This document shows, piece after piece, positions 6,781-11,786 of a stretch of 11,786 bases of DNA. This stretch comes from CAYLOP01 sp964385305. Its GTDB lineage: Bacteria; Chloroflexota; Anaerolineae; Anaerolineales; E44-bin32. Numbering within the stretch: position 1 is the stretch's first letter; each line of letters starts with the position of its first letter. The stretch lies in contig CAYLOP010000096.1 in the NCBI GenBank assembly GCA_964385305.1, positions 1-11,786 on the forward strand, read 5' to 3'. The position numbers were made by a program, and so were the translations under genes. The notes beneath the pieces are model-generated. The model had not been told where the DNA came from. It saw nothing but the letters and a program-made list of their open reading frames with translations, and did no database searches.

Positions 6781-7624
6781 GGAGCGAGAGCCTCTTACGG
6801 GTTTCTGAGGGTATCTTCTTGGGATCCGTGATGATTGCGTCCTTGAGCGCCTGCCCGCATGTGCAAGTACGCTCGTCCGGAAGATGGGTTACCAGGTGCG
6901 CCAAAGCATTCTTGGCCATGGCTGTATTCGCCATCAAGACACGGACCACCATCTCTACGGTAACCGGGTCCTCAGCAAGATGCCAGACATCATAATCGGT
7001 GACGTGTGCCATGACGGTGTAACACATCTCAGCCTCGCGAGCCAGATAGGCTTCTGGCGAGGTGGTCATACCGATGATCGACATGCCCCATGAACGAAAG
7101 GTGTTTGATTCAGCGCGCGTGGAGAAGCGGGGACCTTCGATGCTGATAAACGAACCTCCGTGGTGGACTACACCACCGACCGCAGAAACACTCTCTGCCA
7201 AGTGAGAAGAGAGATCAGAGCAGAAAGGCTCTGCAACGTTAATGTGTGCTACCAAACCATCACCAAAGAAGGAGCGAGTCCTGCCAAACGTACGGTCAAA
7301 TAGCTGGTCAGGGATCACCACATCACCCGGCTTATAATCATCACGCAGTGACCCACACGCAGAAACCGAAACAACCCGATCGATTCCAAGCATCTTCAGC
7401 GCATAAATATTCGCGCGGTAATTGACCTCGGAAGGGGAAAGTACGTGCCCCTCGCCATGACGTGCGAGAAAGGCAATCCGTTTGCCCTCCAGATCACCGA
7501 GCACAACCGGAGAACTTGGCGTGCCAAATGGCGTATCCAGCTCCCTAACCTCGATATTGATTAGACGATCGATACCGTACAGCCCTGAGCCTCCGATCAC
7601 GCCGAGAATTGGCTCGGATTCCAT
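6758..7624 (-). CDS. mtnP: S-methyl-5'-thioadenosine phosphorylase
   Basis: A 288-residue enzyme of the MTAP branch of the PNP/UDP phosphorylase family. It splits methylthioadenosine with phosphate into adenine and methylthioribose-1-phosphate, as part of methionine salvage and removal of the polyamine by-product. Visible motifs are VIGGSGLY (9-16), the phosphate-binding ARHGEGH (54-60), GSLR (91-94), EGPRFSTRAES (163-173), GMTTSPEA (185-192) and the base-recognition TDYD (209-212). The ATG at 7624 has a strong GGAGGT ribosome binding site 6 nt upstream; the frame is open further upstream, but that part overlaps the promoter. It sits between the FhaB-like gene and the SEDS-PBP fusion and overlaps the latter by 23 bp. 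A role in the envelope is not implied by its sequence. An MTIP or PNP specificity is less likely given the TDYD motif. Confidence 0.93.
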   Translation of the reverse strand: MESEPILGVIGGSGLYGIDRLINIEVRELDTPFGTPSSPVVLGDLEGKRIAFLARHGEGHVLSPSEVNYRANIYALKMLGIDRVVSVSACGSLRDDYKPGDVVIPDQLFDRTFGRTRSFFGDGLVAHINVAEPFCSDLSSHLAESVSAVGGVVHHGGSFISIEGPRFSTRAESNTFRSWGMSIIGMTTSPEAYLAREAEMCYTVMAHVTDYDVWHLAEDPVTVEMVVRVLMANTAMAKNALAHLVTHLPDERTCTCGQALKDAIITDPKKIPSETRKRLSLLVDPYIP

Positions 7625-7652
7625 AGAATGACCTCCGTTCGTGTATTGCGCT

Positions 7653-7681
7653 ATCTTAGCATACGTCCCCAGACTTGTCAT
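7653..7681 (-). promoter_or_regulatory. Promoter of the mtnP-SEDS/PBP transcript
   Basis: On the minus strand ATGACA (7681-7676; 5/6 to TTGACA), a 17-bp spacer and TAAGAT (7658-7653; 4/6) precede mtnP. Transcription would start near 7646, giving a short leader that includes the GGAGGT ribosome binding site. This promoter lies in the 115-nt gap after the FhaB-like gene. No clear terminator is seen in that gap, so read-through from the FHA genes is also possible. Confidence 0.5.
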
Positions 7682-7739
7682 GAAACATACGAGCCCCCCT
7701 TAGATGACGACATTTTCAGAAAGGGATGCGATCTGGGCA

Positions 7740-8177
7740 TTAATCGTCCTGCTTCGGAAGCCCGGCGACCAGTGTCGTTTGAATTTGACCAAAGGTGATG
7801 CGATCCCCATAGGTCAGTACTAAGGGGCCTTCAAGCTCTATGTCATTTACCGTCGTACCATTGCGTGAATCAAGATCTTCAAGCCACCATTGTCCCCCTT
7901 GAAAAGATAACCGTGCATGGTAAGCGGATACCGTCTCATGGGTGAACGTAATGGTGTTATCTGCCGCTCGACCGATGAGATTTACTTCCGAGAGGGGGAA
8001 AGCACGAGGCGTCGTTTGCTCCTGGAGTAGCTCCAGATGCGCCTCAGGACTTTTCACACTAGATCGAGTAGCCTGTCGAATATCACGCCAAAGCGTCAGT
8101 AGGACAATAATGAGGAACGCATACAGAGCCAGCGCTAAGAGTATCCGCAGAGCAACTAAGATCAGGGATGCGCTCAT
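7740..8177 (-). CDS. Membrane-anchored FHA-domain protein (FhaB-like)
   Basis: A 145-residue protein. A single N-terminal membrane helix (about 5-29, ILVALRILLALALYAFLIIV) ends in basic residues, so the rest should be cytoplasmic. A linker is followed by an FHA domain at 60-137. The phosphothreonine-binding residues are present: LIGR (67-70), SAYHARL (84-90), DSRNGTTVND (103-112). This layout matches actinobacterial FhaB (FipA), which links Ser/Thr kinase signalling to cell-wall and division proteins. The start is 3 nt after the stop of the upstream FhaA-like gene, without a good ribosome binding site, so translation is probably coupled. No Ser/Thr kinase or phosphatase is in the window. Symbol withheld because orthology is inferred from layout and neighbours only. 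Confidence 0.88.
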   Translation of the reverse strand: MSASLILVALRILLALALYAFLIIVLLTLWRDIRQATRSSVKSPEAHLELLQEQTTPRAFPLSEVNLIGRAADNTITFTHETVSAYHARLSFQGGQWWLEDLDSRNGTTVNDIELEGPLVLTYGDRITFGQIQTTLVAGLPKQDD

Positions 8178-8180
8178 CTT

Positions 8181-8996
8181 TTAGGATTCAGAATCATTCT
8201 TGATCACTTGAGTTGGTTGGTCCCCAGCTGGGCGGGGAGGAAACGGGGGATCATAGGATCTCGTCTCATCGTTAATTATGCGTTCGTCTTCACCATACAC
8301 CATTTCCACATCGGCGAATCGGATCACATCTCCTGGCATGAGGATATGCTGATTGACTCGACGGTTGTTCACTTTCGTCCCCACCGTCGAACCAAGATCA
8401 AAGAGGACAAATCTTCCGTCGCGGACTCGGATTTGCGCGTGTGTGCGAGAGATGCGCGGATTATCAAGGATGATCTGATTATCCAAACGTCTTCCGATAT
8501 TGATCACGGGGCAATCTAAAATAAAGTGACGATCCCCACCAATCACTAAAAATGCCCCTTCGGGGAGAATCTCCGATTCGGTCTTCGCTTCGTGCGACAT
8601 AGCGTGTGTGAAATCAAGAGGCCTTTCCGTATGCCATGCAATTACTCGTATATCATGCTCTGGGAGCCTGGGATCGAAAGCAATCGTGATATTCGGCTTA
8701 TAAGCCACATGAAATTCACGATCACGCGCGGCTTCGAGGATGGCATAAATCAGATCCTCGCGCAGCTCTGGTCCTAGTTTGAATAAGGTGTCACCCTCGT
8801 CAGGGTGGATAGTCAAGACAAATTGATCGGGTGCAAAGGTCTTACCCTGATCATCCGACCGCATCGCGTCAATCATGGCGCGAGCGAACTCACCCGCAAT
8901 CCGTTCAGGGCTTATTGGGGTTCCTAACAGCCGGCTGAGTGAGCCTTCGAACAAATCCTCGAGTTGCCGTTCAAGTCGATGCAAGCGTTTTTTCAT
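8181..8996 (-). CDS. DUF3662 + FHA domain protein (FhaA-like), first copy
   Basis: A 271-residue cytoplasmic protein. The N-terminal DUF3662 domain (about 1-125) contains the typical PERIAGEFARAM (30-41), FAPDQFVLTIHP (54-65) and DIRVIAWH (115-122). A linker is followed by a C-terminal FHA domain (about 145-235): NIGRRLDNQIILDNP (166-180), SRTHAQI (183-189) and GSTVGTKVNNRRV (202-214). Key FHA residues Gly168, Arg169, Ser183, His186 and Asn210 are present. In Actinobacteria FhaA binds the phosphorylated pseudokinase domain of MviN/MurJ and restrains peptidoglycan synthesis. It is a paralogue of the gene at 9077-9928, with FHA residues at the same numbering. A TATAAT box lies 8 nt before the ATG and AGGAG overlaps the leader, so a very short leader or a leaderless mRNA is likely. 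Confidence 0.9.
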   Translation of the reverse strand: MKKRLHRLERQLEDLFEGSLSRLLGTPISPERIAGEFARAMIDAMRSDDQGKTFAPDQFVLTIHPDEGDTLFKLGPELREDLIYAILEAARDREFHVAYKPNITIAFDPRLPEHDIRVIAWHTERPLDFTHAMSHEAKTESEILPEGAFLVIGGDRHFILDCPVINIGRRLDNQIILDNPRISRTHAQIRVRDGRFVLFDLGSTVGTKVNNRRVNQHILMPGDVIRFADVEMVYGEDERIINDETRSYDPPFPPRPAGDQPTQVIKNDSES

Positions 8997-9004
8997 ACTC
9001 CTGC

Positions 9005-9033
9005 ATTATAAGCTGGTGCGGGTTTTCTATAAA
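9005..9033 (-). promoter_or_regulatory. Promoter close to the start of the first FhaA-like gene
   Basis: On the minus strand TTTATA (9033-9028; 4/6), a 17-bp spacer and a perfect TATAAT (9010-9005). Only 8 nt separate the -10 box from the ATG at 8996, so transcription would begin at or within about two bases of the start codon. AGGAG (9001-8997 region) sits directly before the ATG, too near to work as a normal ribosome binding site. Confidence 0.55.
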
Positions 9034-9076
9034 GAGCTTTCGACATCCAAGAGTATTCGAACCGGAGCGGGCTATC

Positions 9077-9928
9077 TCAGGCGGATTCCTCCGAATCACC
9101 TTCAAAATCCTCTTCACGTATGATCTTGAGATCGAGAGGGGTCACTTGGTGGCGATCTTTGGACGGACGTGTAGTAGGTCGATATGGAGGCGTGACATCG
9201 GGAGGTCCTTCTGGGTCTTCCCCATAGATCAACTCAACCCTTCGAGCAATGGAGATCACATCGCCCGGACGTAGAAGATGGTCAGCCACAAGGTGTCCAT
9301 TGACCCAGGTCCCTACAGTTGATTGAAGATCGATGATCCGATAGTGACCAGATTCAGCACGTAATTGTGCATGGCGCCGCGAAACGTGGGGGTCGTCGAG
9401 AACGAGGTCATTATCAGGAAGGCGACCAATGTTTATAATGGGTCCAAAAAGTGGAAAGTGGCGTTTCCCTTCGACAACAAGAAATGCTCCTGCCACAGGT
9501 TGATCATCAATCTCTGCATCGATGGGGATGAGTTTCTTCGTAATTGCTATAGGATCACTGCTATGCCAGGCAATTACACGGATATCACCCCGAGCGAGCG
9601 TGGGATCTGTCGCGAGCGTGATATGTGGATCATTTACCAATTTGTAACCGCAAGACTCCAATGCCCTTCGGAGATCGACCGCAAGATCAACCTGAATCTC
9701 AGGAGGGGAGCTTCGAAGCTCACCCGTCTCGCGAGGATTGATGCTTAGTGTATATTGATCAGGCGCGTAGCTTTGGCCCTCTCTGTCTACACGTGCGCAT
9801 TCCAATACCTCTTTTGCCAGACGGCGTGCAACTGAGCTCGTCGAGAAGGTTCGCCAAGGCAAAAGGGATAATTTTTGCCGTATCGCGGACTTAATGGCTT
9901 GTTCTAGGTCAGGAAGATGGTCCTTCAT
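9077..9928 (-). CDS. DUF3662 + FHA domain protein (FhaA-like), second copy
   Basis: A 283-residue cytoplasmic protein with the same plan as its neighbour. The DUF3662 domain (about 1-125) has SVARRLAKEVLECARVD (32-48), YAPDQYTLSINP (54-65) and DIRVIAWHSSDP (115-126). The FHA domain (about 145-235) has NIGRLPDNDLVLDDP (166-180), SRRHAQLR (183-190) and STVGTWVNGH (203-212); the phosphothreonine contacts are intact. It ends in a charged tail (KIIREEDFEGDSEESA). The two copies are clearly homologous but have diverged, especially over the first 30 residues, so the duplication is not recent. The ATG at 9928 has no ribosome binding site and lies 7 nt after a perfect TATAAT, which suggests a leaderless transcript. 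An 80-nt gap containing a separate promoter follows before the next copy. Confidence 0.9.
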   Translation of the reverse strand: MKDHLPDLEQAIKSAIRQKLSLLPWRTFSTSSVARRLAKEVLECARVDREGQSYAPDQYTLSINPRETGELRSSPPEIQVDLAVDLRRALESCGYKLVNDPHITLATDPTLARGDIRVIAWHSSDPIAITKKLIPIDAEIDDQPVAGAFLVVEGKRHFPLFGPIINIGRLPDNDLVLDDPHVSRRHAQLRAESGHYRIIDLQSTVGTWVNGHLVADHLLRPGDVISIARRVELIYGEDPEGPPDVTPPYRPTTRPSKDRHQVTPLDLKIIREEDFEGDSEESA

Positions 9929-9935
9929 GTCTAAA

Positions 9936-9963
9936 ATTATACGTGGTAGTGCAAATGAGACAA
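9936..9963 (-). promoter_or_regulatory. Leftward promoter for the FhaA-like gene (likely leaderless)
   Basis: On the minus strand TTGTCT (9963-9958; 4/6), a 16-bp spacer and a perfect TATAAT (9941-9936). The gene's ATG begins at 9928, 7 nt after the -10 box, where transcription is expected to start. The -35 box overlaps that of the rightward promoter. Confidence 0.6.
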
Positions 9964-9983
9964 GTGGGAATCCGTACTATACT
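9955..9983 (+). promoter_or_regulatory. Rightward promoter for archease-rtcB (likely leaderless)
   Basis: ATGAGA (9955-9960; 4/6), a 17-bp spacer and TATACT (9978-9983; 5/6). The archease ATG at 9990 is 6 nt after the -10 box, so transcription probably begins at or next to the start codon. The -35 box shares bases 9958-9960 with the leftward promoter, so the two polymerases should compete. Confidence 0.55.
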
Positions 9984-9989
9984 GGTAGT

Positions 9990-10400
9990 ATGACCGGTAT
10001 CCCATATGAGGAGATCGAGCACACCGCTGATTGGGCAATCCGTGTGCGGGGAAGGGACTTTGCAGAGTTATTGGAGAACGCCGCTCGCGGCATGATTGAC
10101 CTCGCCGGACTCTCCCCACAACAGTCACCGCCCCATCATTGCACCCTCAAGCTCGATGCAACGGATCGGGAAAGCCTTCTGGTAGCCTGGCTCGAGGAAA
10201 TCTTGTTCAACATCGAATCACGCCGAAAAACTTTCACTTCCTTCGATCTTCGGATAAGCCATGACATAAATCTAGAAGCCCATTTAACCGAAGTCCCCAT
10301 CGCCGCAATAAATCGAGAGATCAAAGCCGTAACCTTCCATGACCTCGAGATCAAGCAAACCGCGGATGGCCTCGAAGCAACGATTGTTTTTGATGTATAG
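9990..10400 (+). CDS. Archease
   Basis: A 136-residue protein of the archease family. Archease activates the RNA ligase RtcB by helping guanylylation and multiple turnover. Visible motifs are YEEIEHTADWAIRV near the N-terminus (6-19; the HTAD aspartate is a metal ligand in known structures), LLVAWLEEILFNIE (63-76), IKAVTFHDLEIK (111-122) and a C-terminal aspartate in VFDV. The frame is open upstream to 9894, but that part lies over the divergent gene and promoters; MTGIPYEEIEHTAD is the normal family start. There is no ribosome binding site, and a -10 box lies 6 nt upstream. The gene is followed 14 nt later by rtcB, its functional partner. Confidence 0.93.
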   Translation: MTGIPYEEIEHTADWAIRVRGRDFAELLENAARGMIDLAGLSPQQSPPHHCTLKLDATDRESLLVAWLEEILFNIESRRKTFTSFDLRISHDINLEAHLTEVPIAAINREIKAVTFHDLEIKQTADGLEATIVFDV

Positions 10401-10401
10401 G

Positions 10402-10411
10402 TAGGAGGTGA
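10402..10411 (+). promoter_or_regulatory. Strong ribosome binding site of rtcB
   Basis: TAGGAGGTGA is an almost perfect anti-16S match, with its GGAGG core 6 nt before the rtcB ATG at 10415. It directly follows the archease stop codon. It fixes the rtcB start and contrasts with the absent site on the first gene of the same transcript. Confidence 0.85.
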
Positions 10412-10414
10412 GTC

Positions 10415-11786
10415 ATGGTCCGTAAACAGGATTTTCGCAAACTCAGTTCCGTGCACTGGGAGCTCCCCACCAGCTATCGAGATCAGATGCGTGTTCCGGT
10501 TAGGATTTTTGCAGACGAACATCTGCTTGAAGCTGCACTTGACGACAGATCCATCGAGCAAGCCATCAACGCTTCAACGCTTCCTGGGCTTGTAAGTCAT
10601 GTCACAGTAATGCCGGATGTCCACCAGGGATACGGCTTTCCCATCGGGGGCGTCGCCGCCACTCGTCTGCCCGACGGGGTCATCTCGCCAGGCGGCATCG
10701 GTTATGACATTAACTGCGGTGTCCGGCTAATGGCCAGCCGGATTAACGCCGAAGAAGCTGAGCCATGGCTCGATCAGTTAGCCAGCGCGCTCTACACCGA
10801 TTGTCCGAGTGGTGTCGGTGTGAAAGGGAAAGTTCGCCTTAGTGCCAAACAGCTTGAGAAAGTGTGTCAATTAGGATCAGAATGGGCACTCAAGAACGGT
10901 TTCGCACGCCCGGAAGATCTCCAACGTACCGAGGAAGGAGGCAGAATTAGTGGCGCCGATCCGACCACCGTGAGCGATCGTGCAATGCAGCGTGGTCGTC
11001 CTCAATTGGGGACTCTTGGCGCAGGCAATCACTTCATCGAAGTTGATCTCGTCGAGGAGATCTTCCATCCTGAAGCGGCCCGGGCAATGGGGTTGAGCGA
11101 AGGCAATCTGGCGCTTCAAATTCACTGCGGTTCACGCGGATTCGGCCACCAGGTGTGTTCGGATTACGTACGAGAACTTCAGGGCGCCGTAAAGCGCTAT
11201 CAAATCCATCTACCGGATCGAGAATTAGTCTGTGCGCCGTTGAATTCACCGGAGGGACAGCGCTACCTCTCCGCGATGTCATGTGCGGCAAACTATGCAT
11301 TTGCCAACCGTCAGATCATCGCACACCTCGCGCGTGGCGCTTTTGAAAAAACCCTTGCTGGAAAGGTGAGAGATTGGGATCTGCACCAGGTGTACGACAT
11401 CGCGCACAACATGGGAAAAATCGAAGAACACATTGTGGATGGAGAGAAGGTGCGTGTCTGCGTACATCGCAAGGGTGCGACACGTGCTTTTGGCCCGGGT
11501 TTTGAGGGTTTGCCCGAGGACTATCGCGAGCTTGGCCAGCCTGTGCTTGTCCCGGGTAGTATGGCGACCTTCTCATGGGTCCTGCTCGGTACGCGTGAAA
11601 GCATGACACTCTCCTTTGGCTCCTCCTGCCATGGCGCAGGCCGCACGATGAGCCGCAAGAAGGCAAAGCGTACCGTACGTGGGGATCAATTGCGAGCCCA
11701 TATGGAAGAAGGCGGTATCCGGGTGCGTGCAGGATCGATGCCCGGTCTTGCGGAAGAAGCACCGCAAGCTTATAAAGATGTGGACG
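10415..11786 (+). CDS. rtcB: RNA-splicing ligase RtcB (C-terminus cut by window edge)
   Basis: RtcB joins RNA 2',3'-cyclic phosphate or 3'-phosphate ends to 5'-OH ends using GTP and Mn2+, in tRNA splicing or RNA repair. The 457 visible residues are open to the edge; family members have about 480, so only a short end is missing. Active-site residues are present: VMPDVHQGYGFPIGGV (65-80), GIGYDINCGVR (94-104) with Asp98 and Cys101 as metal ligands, LGAGNHFIE (201-209) with His206, IHCGSRGFGHQ (236-246) with His237, IAHN with His331, and SSCHGAGRTMSR (403-414) with His406 as the residue that carries GMP. These align within a few positions of the Pyrococcus enzyme. It is co-transcribed with archease. 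There is no sign of RtcA, RtcR or a sigma54 promoter, so this is not the E. coli-type rtc arrangement. Confidence 0.96.
   Translation, partial: MVRKQDFRKLSSVHWELPTSYRDQMRVPVRIFADEHLLEAALDDRSIEQAINASTLPGLVSHVTVMPDVHQGYGFPIGGVAATRLPDGVISPGGIGYDINCGVRLMASRINAEEAEPWLDQLASALYTDCPSGVGVKGKVRLSAKQLEKVCQLGSEWALKNGFARPEDLQRTEEGGRISGADPTTVSDRAMQRGRPQLGTLGAGNHFIEVDLVEEIFHPEAARAMGLSEGNLALQIHCGSRGFGHQVCSDYVRELQGAVKRYQIHLPDRELVCAPLNSPEGQRYLSAMSCAANYAFANRQIIAHLARGAFEKTLAGKVRDWDLHQVYDIAHNMGKIEEHIVDGEKVRVCVHRKGATRAFGPGFEGLPEDYRELGQPVLVPGSMATFSWVLLGTRESMTLSFGSSCHGAGRTMSRKKAKRTVRGDQLRAHMEEGGIRVRAGSMPGLAEEAPQAYKDVD

Noticed and set aside
7625..7681. Upstream start for mtnP at 7681
   Set aside because: It would overlap the predicted promoter; the ATG at 7624 has a strong GGAGGT site and matches the family N-terminus.
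9894..9989. Extended archease N-terminus starting at 9894
   Set aside because: The extra 32 residues lie over the divergent gene and both promoters and resemble nothing; the family start is MTGIPYEEIEHTAD at 9990.
10415..11786. E. coli-type rtc stress operon with RtcR/sigma54 control or a defence role
   Set aside because: No RtcR gene, no rtcA and no -24/-12 sigma54 promoter are visible; the promoter is a sigma70 type.

Overview
The window looks like ordinary chromosome from a bacterium of roughly 50-55% GC. It is most likely a Chloroflexota member or a relative; this is inferred from gene content and no rRNA is present. The clues are a fused RodA/FtsW-penicillin-binding protein, DUF3662+FHA proteins of the FhaA type otherwise typical of Actinobacteria, a roadblock/LC7 protein at the end of a ribosomal operon, and several promoters placed so close to start codons that leaderless mRNAs are likely. 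I see no mobile element, CRISPR array, tRNA or rRNA. No gap between genes exceeds about 225 bases.

Layout. (1) Bases 1-28, minus strand: the first codons of pyrG (CTP synthase), running off the left edge. (2) Bases 148-3887, all minus strand: ffh, rpsP, khpA, rimM and a roadblock/LC7 gene, in transcription order from right to left. This is the widespread SRP/ribosome-maturation operon, but the trmD-rplS pair that often follows rimM is absent and the roadblock gene sits in its place. A sigma70-type promoter (TTGACC-17-TACAAT) precedes ffh, and a hairpin terminator follows the roadblock gene. rpsP carries a long tail built from 24 pentapeptide units. (3) Bases 4111-9928, all minus strand, an envelope block: two tandem FhaA-like genes, a membrane-anchored FhaB-like gene, MTA phosphorylase, and a RodA/FtsW-PBP fusion. 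(4) Bases 9990-11786, plus strand: archease followed by its partner RNA ligase rtcB, which is cut by the right edge.

How the genes relate. The envelope block resembles the actinobacterial fhaA-fhaB-pstP-rodA-pbpA-pknA-pknB cluster. Here rodA and pbpA are fused, fhaA is duplicated, a methylthioadenosine phosphorylase is inserted, and no kinase or phosphatase is in view. The most striking observation is in the fusion protein. Its PBP half keeps recognisable transpeptidase scaffold motifs but has lost the residues of all three catalytic motifs (SxxK, SxN, KTG), while the SEDS half keeps its conserved HxDF aspartate. It therefore looks like a peptidoglycan polymerase fused to a dead transpeptidase, possibly used as an allosteric or scaffolding module.

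The 61-bp gap between the second FhaA-like gene and archease contains two diverging promoters with overlapping -35 boxes. Both -10 boxes lie 6-7 nt from the start codons, which suggests leaderless transcripts in both directions.
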